In this document: positions 14,489-21,889 of the stretch, one piece after another
Position numbering within the stretch: position 1 is the stretch's first letter
How the letters are laid out: every line of letters begins with the position of its first letter
DNA from: Ktedonobacter racemifer
Lineage (GTDB): Bacteria; Chloroflexota; DTOL01; JACQYG01
Direction of reading: 5' to 3'
Length of the DNA: 25,143 bases
NCBI GenBank assembly: GCA_020723545.1
Contig: DYIS01000009.1
Span: 1 to 25,143 of the forward strand
Translations under genes and position numbers: made by a program
The notes under the pieces: generated by a model
Seen by the model: only the letters and a program-made list of their open reading frames with translations
The model's database searches: none
What the model was told of the DNA's origin: nothing

Positions 14489-14533
14489 CCTCATTTAGAT
14501 GAGGCCTGGCCTCTAAATATAAGGCCCGGCCTC
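14489..14533 (-). promoter_or_regulatory. two mutually exclusive hairpins over the rpmE ribosome-binding site
   Basis: Hairpin A (14501-14533) has 12-bp arms with one mismatch (GAGGCCxGGCCT type). Hairpin B (14489-14504) pairs CCTCAT with ATGAGG around CTAA and buries the GAGG ribosome-binding site of rpmE. They share 14501-14504, so both cannot form at once. This looks like a translational switch; the ligand, perhaps L31 itself, is inference. Confidence 0.5.
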
Positions 14534-14540
14534 GCTTATG

Positions 14541-14810
14541 TCAAGGCTGCGCCGGCTGGCGGGCATAGACGCTGACCTGCTGCTTGCCTTTGGCCACGAA
14601 TTCAAACTTCACCGCACCGTCAATGGTGGCATAGATGGTGTGATCCTTGCCCAGGCCCACGTTGCGGCCCGGCCGAAACTCCGTGCCCCGTTGCCGAACG
14701 ATGATCGTGCCGGCTCTCACCGCTTCACCGGCGAAACGCTTTATTCCCAGTCGCTTGGACTGGCTGTCCCGGTTGTTTCGCGAGCTTCCCACGCCTTTTT
14801 TATGAGCCAC
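14541..14810 (-). CDS. rpmA: 50S ribosomal protein L27
   Basis: This 89-aa protein starts MAHKKGVGSSRNNRDSQSKR, the diagnostic L27 N-terminus that reaches the peptidyl transferase centre. It continues with GTIIVRQRGTEFRPGRNVG and GKDHTIYATIDGAVKF. The Firmicutes-type N-terminal cleavage extension is absent. The start codon is GTG 14810 with GGAGG 7 nt upstream. It follows rplU by 29 nt, the standard pairing. Confidence 0.96.
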   Translation of the reverse strand: MAHKKGVGSSRNNRDSQSKRLGIKRFAGEAVRAGTIIVRQRGTEFRPGRNVGLGKDHTIYATIDGAVKFEFVAKGKQQVSVYARQPAQP

Positions 14811-14839
14811 GTCGGTACCTCCATTGATCTGCCGAACCG

Positions 14840-15160
14840 CTACGCTATGATCTCGTTTATCTCCAGCCTGGTAAAGTCCTGGCGGTGGCCCAGCCGGCGG
14901 CGATAGCGCACCTTGGGCTTGTATTTGAAAACGACGATTTTCTTGCCTCGGTCGTTGGCCACTACGGTGGCTTTCACCTTGGCGCCCGGCACCGTGGGCT
15001 GGCCGACCTTCACCTGCCCGCCGCCGGCCACCAGGAGCACCCGGTCCAGCTCCACTGACTCACCTTCTTCAAAGGGCAGGCTCTCCACGTCCACCTTGTC
15101 GCCCACCGAGACCCTGTATTGTTTTCCGCCCGTCTCCACGATGGCGTATTGATCGCTCAC
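14840..15160 (-). CDS. rplU: 50S ribosomal protein L21
   Basis: This 106-aa protein has the L21 pattern: YAIVETGGKQYRVSVGD at the N-terminus, VELDRVLLVAGG in the middle, and KIVVFKYKPKVRYRRRLGHRQ near the end. The start is GTG 15160 with GAGGAG about 9 nt before it. It is the first gene after a strong promoter (15221-15250), and its leader has a small hairpin at 15190-15204. It forms an operon with rpmA and rpmE. Confidence 0.95.
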   Translation of the reverse strand: MSDQYAIVETGGKQYRVSVGDKVDVESLPFEEGESVELDRVLLVAGGGQVKVGQPTVPGAKVKATVVANDRGKKIVVFKYKPKVRYRRRLGHRQDFTRLEINEIIA

Positions 15161-15189
15161 CGAGCAAGCTCCTCATGACATAGCAAATG

Positions 15190-15204
15190 GAGGCTCCCAG
15201 CCTC
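15190..15204 (-). promoter_or_regulatory. leader hairpin of rplU
   Basis: Perfect GAGGCT/AGCCTC arms with a 3-nt loop lie between the -10 box and the rplU start, about 30 nt before the start codon. It may be an L21 leader element; the similarity to known ones was not tested. Confidence 0.45.
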
Positions 15205-15220
15205 GATTCCACAAGCGGGC

Positions 15221-15250
15221 ATTATAGCAGAGCGGCCAAACCATTGTCAA
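15221..15250 (-). promoter_or_regulatory. sigma70-type promoter for rplU-rpmA-rpmE
   Basis: On the minus strand, -35 TTGACA (15245-15250) and -10 TATAAT (15221-15226) are both perfect consensus, with an 18-bp spacer. Predicted start is near 15214. The AT-rich inverted repeat GAGTT/AACTC at 15263-15285 lies just upstream, after recO. Confidence 0.85.
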
Positions 15251-15296
15251 GTCTCCTAAGCCGAGTTATTTAACTAAAAGAACTCACGCCCGCCCC

Positions 15297-16067
15297 TTAC
15301 GGCATCACTCCCTGGCGGCGCAGAGTGCGTAGGAACTCGGTGGATTTCAGGTCTCGCTCCAGGAGGTAGCGCAGGTAGCCGCCCAGGAGGGTTTGGATCT
15401 CGGCTTGAACGTCAGGGCCCAGGCGCAGGCGGCTGGCCCCGGGATAGGGGTTGTCCTGCAGGAACCGCAACACCTTGAGCCCATCCAGGCTCAGGTCAGG
15501 CGCGGATAGGTCTTTATGGCGGCAGTCCACGCACAGAACTCCACCCAGGGCAGGGCTGAAGACGTTGACCCGCGGCTCCAAAGCCCTGCCGCAGGAGACG
15601 CAGCTTCGCAATTGAGGCCGATACCCCAGGTGCTCCAGGAGCTTGACCTCGTAGTAGCGCATCAGGAGTTGCAGGTCTTTGACCGTGGTCAGGAGACCCA
15701 GGACCTCCAAAAGCAACTCGAACAGCGGGCGGTTTTCCAACCGCTCCTCGGTGAAGCCGTCCAAGAGCTCCATCAGGTAGCAGGCGTGGGATAGGCGCCA
15801 CAGGTTCTCCCGCAACTCCCGGAAGGAGTGGATGGTCTCGGCCTGGGTGATGATGTCCAGGTTCCGGCCGGTGGCCACGAGCAGGCGCGAGTGGGTGAAG
15901 GGCTCCAAATGGCCGCCCATCTTGCTGGTGGGCCGGCGCACGCCCTTGGCCACCGCCCGGATCTTGCCCAGGTAAGGGGTGTAGGCGGTCACGATCTTGT
16001 CGGCTTCGCCCAGGTCCAGTCGCTTCAGGACAATGGCCTCGGTCTTGTAAACTCGTTCAGTGCGCAT
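15297..16067 (-). CDS. recO: DNA repair protein RecO
   Basis: This 256-aa protein acts in RecF-pathway recombination, binding DNA and RecR and loading RecA onto SSB-coated strands. The N-terminal OB fold contains YKTEAIVLKRLDLGEADKIVTAYT and KIRAVAKGVRRPTSK. The helical C-domain includes LLEHLGYRPQLRSCVSCGR, and the zinc ligands CVSC and CVDC are visible. The length is normal. ATG 16067 lies 13 nt after the radical SAM gene, with no clear ribosome-binding site, so translational coupling is likely. The ribosomal-protein promoter follows it. Confidence 0.93.
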   Translation of the reverse strand: MRTERVYKTEAIVLKRLDLGEADKIVTAYTPYLGKIRAVAKGVRRPTSKMGGHLEPFTHSRLLVATGRNLDIITQAETIHSFRELRENLWRLSHACYLMELLDGFTEERLENRPLFELLLEVLGLLTTVKDLQLLMRYYEVKLLEHLGYRPQLRSCVSCGRALEPRVNVFSPALGGVLCVDCRHKDLSAPDLSLDGLKVLRFLQDNPYPGASRLRLGPDVQAEIQTLLGGYLRYLLERDLKSTEFLRTLRRQGVMP

Positions 16068-16080
16068 GGGGGTAGAGCGG

Positions 16081-17508
16081 CTAGTCCGCGTCTATCTGCA
16101 GGAAGTGGGTAAGCGAACGCAGGAACTCCCGCGTGGAGAGCCGGTGCGGGTGCAACCGGTTTTTGAGGGCATATCCCTTCCAGAGTTTGTAAATGAGCCA
16201 GTATAGCCGGTTGGACGGCAGCTTGAGGAGCAGCCTGATGAGCGGCAGCAGGAATGGCCATTCTACCCCCACGGCGAAGAGCTTTTGCAAGTTCTCGATC
16301 TGCCGCTTCTCGCGGGCATCGCTGAAACGCAGCACCGAGTGAGCCGTGGCGGAGAAGGATATATCGTCGAAGGTCCCTTCCATCAAGTGCTCTCGCTGAG
16401 CATACTCGCCCAGGGCAGTGCGGGGATAGGGCTGGAAGAGCAGGGCCGAGGCGTAGGCCGGCTTGCAGGCCCGGTTCAACTCCAGGGTCTCCAGGTCCGC
16501 CGCCAGGGAGCCACCGGGCAGGCCCAACATGTTGGTGGTCATTACCGCGATGCCCTGGGCACCCAGGAGCTGGCAGGCCCGGATGATGGTCTCCTTGGAC
16601 ATGTTGCGGTTGAGCACGCGGTTGCGCAGCTCGTCGTTCCCCGCCTCCACGCCCATGCTTACGCTGACGCAGCCGGCCTGCTTGAGCAGGCGGACAACGT
16701 CGTCGCTCACCAGGTTGGCCCGGACCTGGCACCAGAAAGGCTTGCCGATGACCCGCGGGTACTTCTCCGCGAACTCGGCCACCCACTCCCGGGAAACGAT
16801 GAAGGTATCGTCCATGAAGAGGGCCAGTTGAAAGGGATAGGCCTCCAGCACCCAGGACATCTCCGCCAGCACGTTATCCACGCTGCGCTGGCGGACCATC
16901 CGTCCCTTCCCACGGTAGAGCTTGGCGAAGGAATGATTGAAACAATAGGTGCAATTGTATGGGCAACCCCGGCCGGTTATGAACGGCTTCAAGGGATTGT
17001 AGCGGCTGGGGGCGTAGCGCTCGTAGAGCAGGGCCCGATCAGGAAAGGGCAGGCGGTCCAGGTCCTCCACCAGGTGGCCCGGGGCGTTTTCGTAGATAAC
17101 GCCATTCTCCTTGATCCACCAGTTGGCAATGCCCGTCACCGGCTGTCCAGACTGGAGGGCATTGGCTAGCTCCAGAAAAGCCCCTTCGCCCTCACCGATG
17201 CAAATGCCGTCCACGCCATCTTCCTGGATCAGCTCTGGGAAAAAGGTGGGGTGTGGCCCACCAAAGACGGAGAAGACCTTTTGCCGGGCCCTGATGTGCC
17301 GGTTTACATCAAGATAGTAGTGCTGGGAGCCGGTGAAGACGCTGTAGGCCACGATGTCGGGCCGCCAGCGGGCAGCCACCTCCGTTGGGTCTTGGGCTGC
17401 GCCGATGACCAGCTCCACCTCATGTCCTCCCGATTTGAGGACGCTGGAGAGGTGCAGGATACCCAGGTGATCGTTGTCCACCTGCTTGAGGACGAATAGA
17501 ATACGCAA
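16081..17508 (-). CDS. B12-binding-domain radical SAM protein
   Basis: This 475-aa protein has an N-terminal cobalamin-binding-like Rossmann domain (residues 1-140; MRILFVLKQVDNDHLGILHL and FSVFGGPHPTFFPE). The radical SAM core follows, with the [4Fe-4S] motif C182-x3-C186-x2-C189 in GRGCPYNCTYCFN. Conserved downstream strands are LFMDDTFIV, VSMGVEAGNDE and TTNMLGLPG. A C-terminal helical part of about 120 residues completes it. The architecture matches the large family that includes methyltransferases and hopanoid, bacteriochlorophyll or phosphonate enzymes. The product cannot be named. The start is TTG 17508, preceded by AAGGAT at 6 nt. It is 12 nt after yqeB and 13 nt before recO, but neither suggests a substrate. 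Confidence 0.85.
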   Translation of the reverse strand: MRILFVLKQVDNDHLGILHLSSVLKSGGHEVELVIGAAQDPTEVAARWRPDIVAYSVFTGSQHYYLDVNRHIRARQKVFSVFGGPHPTFFPELIQEDGVDGICIGEGEGAFLELANALQSGQPVTGIANWWIKENGVIYENAPGHLVEDLDRLPFPDRALLYERYAPSRYNPLKPFITGRGCPYNCTYCFNHSFAKLYRGKGRMVRQRSVDNVLAEMSWVLEAYPFQLALFMDDTFIVSREWVAEFAEKYPRVIGKPFWCQVRANLVSDDVVRLLKQAGCVSVSMGVEAGNDELRNRVLNRNMSKETIIRACQLLGAQGIAVMTTNMLGLPGGSLAADLETLELNRACKPAYASALLFQPYPRTALGEYAQREHLMEGTFDDISFSATAHSVLRFSDAREKRQIENLQKLFAVGVEWPFLLPLIRLLLKLPSNRLYWLIYKLWKGYALKNRLHPHRLSTREFLRSLTHFLQIDAD

Positions 17509-17520
17509 ACCGCTATCCTT

Positions 17521-18351
17521 TCACTGATGGATGGCCTGGGGACCACGCCGCGAGAGCAGGTAGAGGATCGCCTCCAGCACACCGCCGCCGATGGCCCGCG
17601 CCTTGTCCGAGATCGTGAAACAGTACTCTCTCTCCCCCCGGGGGTCCACGTCGCCCACCTTCATTCCAGGCCTCACCTGGAGCCCGTCGGCCAGGAGGCC
17701 CCGGAGCACGCCGCCGATGCTGGTCACCACCGGCCGGCCAGCCACCAGGGCCACCGTGTCCCCCGCCTTCACCATGTCGCCGATCTCTTTCATACCCTGA
17801 AAGACCCCGGCCGCTGGCGCCCGGAGCACCCTCTCCTGGCCGTACCCCTCCACCTCACCGGGCACCCCGGTGTCCGGGGCAGCGGCGCCCTCCAGGATCA
17901 CCCGTCCCAGATGGTGGCCCCGCTGGGTCTCCACCACGGCGTGGCAGTCCACCCCGGCGGCGAAGCCAGGCCCCAGGGCGACGACGATGGGCGCATCGGC
18001 CAGCCGGGTGCCGGTGTTGCGCTTGGCCATGATGGCGTCCACTAGGACGCCGGGCCACAGGACGCCAAGGGCCTGAGTCTCGGGATCGATTAATACCGGT
18101 ATCACGCCCTCTGACCAGGCCGAAGGCACGTCCATAGGGCTGGCCGCCAACCGGGCGGTGACGCCCTCCACGCTCGTCTGTCCCTGAAAGACCGCGTTGG
18201 CAAAGGCCACTGTCCGGCGGATCACCGTGGGGTGCTCCAACTCGGTAATGACCACCCGCAGGCCCGCCCGGTGGAGCCGGTGAGCCACCCCGCTGGCCAG
18301 GTCACCCCCGCCTTTGATCAGCACGATCACATCACCCAGAGCCGTGGTCAT
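17521..18351 (-). CDS. yqeB: selenium-dependent molybdenum hydroxylase system protein, YqeB family
   Basis: This 276-aa protein matches the EF2563/YqeB family, which is linked genomically to selenium-dependent molybdenum hydroxylases. It has VLIKGGGDLASGVAHRLHRAG (Rossmann-like start), LADAPIVVALGPGFAAGVDCHAVVET, and a C-terminal biotinyl-lipoyl-like domain (VLRAPAAGVFQGMKEIGDMVKAGDTVALV). Its ATG overlaps the xdhC stop (ATGA), so the two are coupled. The palindrome at 18355-18372 lies immediately upstream of the start and may affect initiation. No molybdenum hydroxylase or selD is in the window, so the target enzyme is encoded elsewhere. Confidence 0.85.
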   Translation of the reverse strand: MTTALGDVIVLIKGGGDLASGVAHRLHRAGLRVVITELEHPTVIRRTVAFANAVFQGQTSVEGVTARLAASPMDVPSAWSEGVIPVLIDPETQALGVLWPGVLVDAIMAKRNTGTRLADAPIVVALGPGFAAGVDCHAVVETQRGHHLGRVILEGAAAPDTGVPGEVEGYGQERVLRAPAAGVFQGMKEIGDMVKAGDTVALVAGRPVVTSIGGVLRGLLADGLQVRPGMKVGDVDPRGEREYCFTISDKARAIGGGVLEAILYLLSRRGPQAIHQ

Positions 18352-19160
18352 GTTTTCTTTGCTAGCAAAGAATTCCTGGAGAGCGATTCGCCGCTGCCGC
18401 CCTTCTTGACCTTGACTATCTCGGCCACGATCGAAAGGGCGATCTCCTCCGGCGTCTCCGCCCCCAGGTCCAGCCCGATGGGCGCTCGAACCCGGGCCAG
18501 CCTCTCCGCCGGAACCCCCTCCTTCGCCAGCCGGTCCAGGACCACCTTCACCTTGCGGCAGCTGCCGATCATGCCGATGTAGGCCGCGTCGGTGCCGGCC
18601 ACCCGACGCAGGGCCTCCTCGTCCGAATCGTGGCCTCCGGTGACGATCACGACATAGGTACTGGCATCAATCGGAAGCTCCGCCACAGCATCGGCTGCCT
18701 TCTTCGCCACCAGGCGCTGGGCCTGCGGGAAATTCTTTACTAGTAAAGAAACCCGCTCGTCGACCACCGTCACCGCAAACCCCATAAGAGCTCCAGTTTG
18801 AGCCAGGGGCTGAGCGATGTGCCCGGCGCCAAAGATTAGGAGCACCGGCTTGGGAATCAGCACGTCCACGAAAACCTCCATGGTGCCGCCGCACAGCATG
18901 CCCAGGTCGCTCTTCGTCTCGTCCAGGGTGTAGGACAAGTTCCTGGGCGTCCCGGACCCCATGGCCGCCAGGGCCTCCTGGATCACCCGGGCCTCCACTG
19001 CCGCCCCGCCGATAGTGCCGGCGATGGAGCCATCGGGATAGACCAGCATCTTGGCCCCGGGGGACCGGGGCGTTGATCCCACCGCCCTGGTCACGGTGGC
19101 CAGGGCCACTCTCTGGCCCTGGCGTAAAGCCTCTGCCGCTAGCTGAACGATGTCTTCCAC
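18348..19160 (-). CDS. xdhC: XdhC-family molybdenum cofactor maturation protein
   Basis: This protein of about 270 aa belongs to the XdhC/CoxI family, which sulfurates and inserts Mo cofactor into xanthine dehydrogenase-like enzymes. The N-terminal part reads VALATVTRAVGSTPRSPGAKMLV and then DLGMLCGGTMEVFVD with the conserved Cys-Gly-Gly. A Rossmann domain follows, with LLIFGAGHIAQPLAQTGAL and YVVIVTGGHDSDEEALRR. The GTG at 19160 (VEDIVQLAAEAL) is chosen as start because family members begin there, with GGGAG just upstream. The GTG at 19190 lies in the loop of a dispersed hairpin. Two copies of the window's palindrome are in this gene, one in the Rossmann domain (18733-18750) and one forming the C-terminus (18355-18372). 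Confidence 0.88.
   Translation of the reverse strand: MEDIVQLAAEALRQGQRVALATVTRAVGSTPRSPGAKMLVYPDGSIAGTIGGAAVEARVIQEALAAMGSGTPRNLSYTLDETKSDLGMLCGGTMEVFVDVLIPKPVLLIFGAGHIAQPLAQTGALMGFAVTVVDERVSLLVKNFPQAQRLVAKKAADAVAELPIDASTYVVIVTGGHDSDEEALRRVAGTDAAYIGMIGSCRKVKVVLDRLAKEGVPAERLARVRAPIGLDLGAETPEEIALSIVAEIVKVKKGGSGESLSRNSLLAKKT
18355..18372. repeat. palindrome TTCTTTGCTAGCAAAGAA
   Basis: Perfect 18-bp palindrome at the 3' end of xdhC, encoding SLLAKK, 4 nt upstream of the yqeB start codon. Confidence 0.75.
18725..18756. repeat. palindrome TTCTTTACTAGTAAAGAA with GCGGG/CCCGC flanks
   Basis: Perfect 18-bp palindrome (18733-18750) inside xdhC, extended by 5-bp GCGGG/CCCGC arms at 18725-18729 and 18752-18756. 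It encodes SLLVKN after VTVVDER, without a clear length change against family members. Confidence 0.75.
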
Positions 19161-19172
19161 GTCTCTCCCGTC

Positions 19173-19197
19173 GGGTAGGAGTCCAACCACGTTGGAC
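19173..19197. repeat. dispersed hairpin repeat, copy A
   Basis: GGGTAGGAG is followed by perfect 7-bp arms GTCCAAC/GTTGGAC with loop CAC (19181-19197). A near-identical copy with compensatory changes is at 21890-21914. It lies between galU and xdhC. Confidence 0.6.
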
Positions 19198-19226
19198 AGG
19201 GGAACGTCAATCCTTATCCTGTATCC

Positions 19227-20099
19227 CTAACCGTTATTCAAACTCAACCCCTTGAGATACTCTCGAAACTCCGGGCCCAGGTCCGGGCGCCGGAGAGCGT
19301 ACTCCACCGAGGCCTTGAGGAAACCCAGCTTGCTCCCGGCGTCGTAGCGGGTGCCGACGAACTCGTACCCGTAGATGGCCTGCCGCCGCAGGAGGGCCCG
19401 GAGGCCATCAGTGAGCTGTATCTCCCCGCCCTTGCCTGCCGGCACCTGGGCCAGGAACTCGAAGATCTCGGGGGTCAGGATGTAGCGGCCGATGATGGCC
19501 AGGTCTGAGGGCGCCTCCTTCGGCTCAGGCTTCTCGATCATATTGGAGATCTGGTATACCCTGTCCTCGATCTGGCGAGGCTCGATGATGCCATAGGAAG
19601 CAGTATCTTCCTTAGGCACCCGTTGAACCGCAATGACCGAGCACTTGTAGCGATCATACACCTCGATCATCTGCTTCATGCAGGGCGTCGGGGCCTCGAT
19701 GAGGTCGTCGCTGAGGAAGATGGCAAAGGGTTCATCGTCTACCAGCTCCTCGGCCACCAGGATGGCGTGGCCCAGCCCCAGGGGCTCTTTCTGCCTGATG
19801 TAGTGGATGGTGGCCATGTCGGAGATACTACGGATCTCCCTCAGGGCCTGGGTGTCGCCTTTCTGGTTCAGGAAATACTCCAGCTCGAAGGATATGTCGA
19901 AATGGTCCTCGATGGCCCGTTTGCCCCGGCCGGTGACGATGATGATCTCCTCAATGCCGGAGGCCACGGCCTCTTCCACCACGTACTGGATGATCGGCTT
20001 GTCCACCAAAGGCAGCATCTCCTTGGGTTGAGCCTTGGTGGCCGGAAGAAAGCGCGTCCCCAGCCCGGCGGCGGGGAAGACGGCCTTGCGAATTCTCAT
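19227..20099 (-). CDS. galU: UTP-glucose-1-phosphate uridylyltransferase
   Basis: This 290-aa enzyme makes UDP-glucose from UTP and glucose 1-phosphate for polysaccharide and glycolipid synthesis. The nucleotidyltransferase signature is at the N-terminus, AVFPAAGLGTRFLPATKAQPKEMLP. Further motifs are QKEPLGLGHAILVA, FAIFLSDDLI, IGRYILTPEIFEFL and KGGEIQLTDGLRAL. The length is typical. ATG 20099 is preferred, with AGGAGGAA 8 nt before it; the ATG at 20117 lies within that ribosome-binding site. The site overlaps the mltG stop codon, so the two genes are tightly coupled. It is the third gene of the ruvX-mltG-galU run. Confidence 0.95.
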   Translation of the reverse strand: MRIRKAVFPAAGLGTRFLPATKAQPKEMLPLVDKPIIQYVVEEAVASGIEEIIIVTGRGKRAIEDHFDISFELEYFLNQKGDTQALREIRSISDMATIHYIRQKEPLGLGHAILVAEELVDDEPFAIFLSDDLIEAPTPCMKQMIEVYDRYKCSVIAVQRVPKEDTASYGIIEPRQIEDRVYQISNMIEKPEPKEAPSDLAIIGRYILTPEIFEFLAQVPAGKGGEIQLTDGLRALLRRQAIYGYEFVGTRYDAGSKLGFLKASVEYALRRPDLGPEFREYLKGLSLNNG

Positions 20100-20113
20100 C
20101 GAACGTTTCCTCC

Positions 20114-21247
20114 TCATTTCTGGTACTTCTTTTGGTTCTCCAGGTGCTCCTCAAAGCTCCGGGCAAAGGCGTGGGTCCCGTCGCCTTTGGCGTAATAATA
20201 AAGGAAGTCGGTCTTGGCCGGTTGCAGCACCGCCTGCAGGGAGGCCAGACCAGGGCTGCAAATGGGCCCCGGCGGCAGGCCGGGGTTCAGATAGGTGTTA
20301 TAGGGAGACTGGACAGTGCGTAGCTCGCTCAGTTGCAGCGGGTTCCACCACAGCTTCGTCTCTGGCCGGTAACCGATGGCGTACTGCACGGTGGCATCGG
20401 CCTCCAGGGGCATGCCGGCGGCCCAGCGTTTCAGGTATATGGCGGCGATGATTGGCCGCTCGCTGGCGGCCTGGGCCTCCCGCTCCACCAGGGAGGCCAC
20501 GGTCACCACCTGATGGATGGTCAGCTTGCGCTCGGCCGCCTGCTGGCGCATGGCCGGGGTGAAGCGCTGGCCGAAGCCCTCCAGCATCATCCCCACCAGG
20601 GCCTCGGCGCCGGGCCGGCCCGCGATGTGGTAGGTATCCGGGAAAAGGTAGCCTTCCAGGGAGCTGCCGGCGGGGCGGTCCCGGAGAAAAGGATAGTCGT
20701 ATCGGCCCGTGGCCACCGCTCTCAGGAACTCCTTCTGGTCCATCAGCCCCTGCTTGCCCAGAAGCTCCGCCACCTCCTCGGCCCGCAGCCCCTCGCGGAC
20801 GGTGACCTTGAGCACGCCGGGCTGGCCATGCTGCAGGGCGGCGATGATCTCGTCCATGGTCATGTTGCGCCGCAGCCTGTACTCCCCTGCCTCCAGCCGC
20901 TCGCCCAGGTCGCGGCTCTTCACCACCTGCCGGAACAGGTTCGCATCCCTGATCAGGCCCTGGCTCTGCAGGCGCGAGGCAATGCTGGCAGCGGTGTCGC
21001 CGGAGCGAACGGTGAAGCTTCCCTCGCTGGCGTCCGCACTGGCTGGCGCCTGGATCTCATCCTTCTTCGCCCACAGGTACACGTCGAGCAGGAATCCCTC
21101 CAGTATCTTAGCCGATGAGGAATTGCCTTTTACCTGCCCTTGAAAAGCCAGGACCATGCCGCCGCAGGAGCCCAAGATGAGCCCCACAGTGATCATGAAG
21201 CCCGCAAAGCGGAGAGCCCTTTTAGCCTTTATGGGTAAAGAAAACAT
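20114..21247 (-). CDS. mltG: endolytic transglycosylase MltG (YceG-like)
   Basis: This 377-aa protein has an N-terminal membrane anchor (about residues 13-36). It carries a LysM-like segment (FTVRSGDTAASIASRLQSQG) and the YceG catalytic domain. It cleaves nascent peptidoglycan strands and is thought to set glycan length. Key motifs are LEGYLFPDTY, TVASLVEREA with the catalytic Glu, MPLEADATVQYA, and SPYNTYLNPGLPPGPICSPG. It begins one base after the ruvX stop, the usual ruvX-mltG order. Near the start, the codons for SLPIKA carry a variant palindrome (21227-21240). Confidence 0.93.
   Translation of the reverse strand: MFSLPIKAKRALRFAGFMITVGLILGSCGGMVLAFQGQVKGNSSSAKILEGFLLDVYLWAKKDEIQAPASADASEGSFTVRSGDTAASIASRLQSQGLIRDANLFRQVVKSRDLGERLEAGEYRLRRNMTMDEIIAALQHGQPGVLKVTVREGLRAEEVAELLGKQGLMDQKEFLRAVATGRYDYPFLRDRPAGSSLEGYLFPDTYHIAGRPGAEALVGMMLEGFGQRFTPAMRQQAAERKLTIHQVVTVASLVEREAQAASERPIIAAIYLKRWAAGMPLEADATVQYAIGYRPETKLWWNPLQLSELRTVQSPYNTYLNPGLPPGPICSPGLASLQAVLQPAKTDFLYYYAKGDGTHAFARSFEEHLENQKKYQK
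21227..21240. repeat. variant palindrome CTTTATGGGTAAAG
   Basis: Same 14-nt length and outer arms (CTTTA/TAAAG) as the main palindrome core, at codons 3-8 of mltG, in the same reading frame as the other coding copies. Confidence 0.4.
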
Positions 21248-21248
21248 T

Positions 21249-21683
21249 CTAATGATTACGTCCAGTCTGCTGGGCCCGGAAATCCAGGTATGACTGGAGG
21301 ATCAACTGCGCCGTGGCGGCGTCGATCTTCTCCCGGCGCTCCTGGCGCCGCAGGCCAGCCTCCACCATCATCCTCTCCATCTCCACCGTGGAAAGGCGCT
21401 CGTCCCAGAGCACCACCGAGAGGCCGGTTTTCTTTGCTAGTAAAGAAGCAAAGCGCCGGGCCTGCCGCGCCTGGGCCCCGGCCCGACCATCCATGAGCAA
21501 AGGGTGCCCTACTACAATGGCCTCCACCTCCAGTTTGCCTGCCAACTGGGCCACCGCCTCCAGGTCCTTCTTCCGGCCCTGGCACTCCAGCACTGAATGG
21601 CCCTGGGCCAGGAAGGCCTGGGGGTCGCTTACCGCCACCCCGATGCGCCGCCCGCCCAGATCGAGGCCCAGGATGCGTCCCAT
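21249..21683 (-). CDS. ruvX: Holliday junction resolvase-like protein YqgF/RuvX
   Basis: This 144-aa RNase H-fold nuclease acts in pre-16S rRNA end processing and possibly junction resolution. It starts MGRILGLDLGGRRIGVAVSD, with the first acidic catalytic residue in the LDLG strand. The motif VVGHPLLMDGRAGAQARQARRF is present, as are VVLWDERLSTVEMERMM and the C-terminal KIDAATAQLILQSYLD. ATG 21683 with AGAGG upstream is chosen; the frame is open to 21740 only through a repeat. A palindrome copy (21430-21447) encodes ASLLAKKTG without changing protein length. It is followed one base later by mltG. Confidence 0.93.
   Translation of the reverse strand: MGRILGLDLGGRRIGVAVSDPQAFLAQGHSVLECQGRKKDLEAVAQLAGKLEVEAIVVGHPLLMDGRAGAQARQARRFASLLAKKTGLSVVLWDERLSTVEMERMMVEAGLRRQERREKIDAATAQLILQSYLDFRAQQTGRNH
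21430..21447. repeat. palindrome TTCTTTGCTAGTAAAGAA
   Basis: An 18-bp palindrome with a single G-T mismatch, inside ruvX, encoding SLLAKK in the same frame as the copies in xdhC. Confidence 0.7.
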
Positions 21684-21698
21684 GTCTGCCTCTGATTC

Positions 21699-21743
21699 TT
21701 TACTAATGAACCTTCGCCTCAAACTGGCGAGAGCACTCACCGC
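21699..21743. repeat. 45-nt dispersed repeat, copy 1
   Basis: By hand alignment 38 of 45 bases are identical to 25069-25113. Both copies begin with TTTAC, include GAACCTTCGC and end with TCACCGC. This one lies 15 nt upstream of the ruvX start. Confidence 0.7.
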
Positions 21744-21831
21744 GCAGATAGCAGGGAGCGGGTAGCTGCTAGCTGCTATCTCTGCACCCTCGCGGTCTCC
21801 CTCCCTTGAAAATGACCATCATTTTTCAGTT

Positions 21832-21869
21832 GATCCTCCCGCCCCGATCTGGATCGGGGCGGGAGGATC
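21832..21869. repeat. perfect 38-bp palindrome
   Basis: Two 18-bp arms starting GATCCTCCCG and ending CGGGAGGATC are exactly complementary around a central TG. The arms are GC-rich. As RNA it would form a very stable hairpin on either strand. No U-run follows. Confidence 0.8.
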
Positions 21870-21889
21870 GGCCACCTCATCGACTTGAG

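Noticed and set aside
16285..17169. 294-codon plus-strand open frame opposite the radical SAM gene
   Set aside because: Antisense shadow; the CxxxCxxC motif and conserved strands are on the minus strand.
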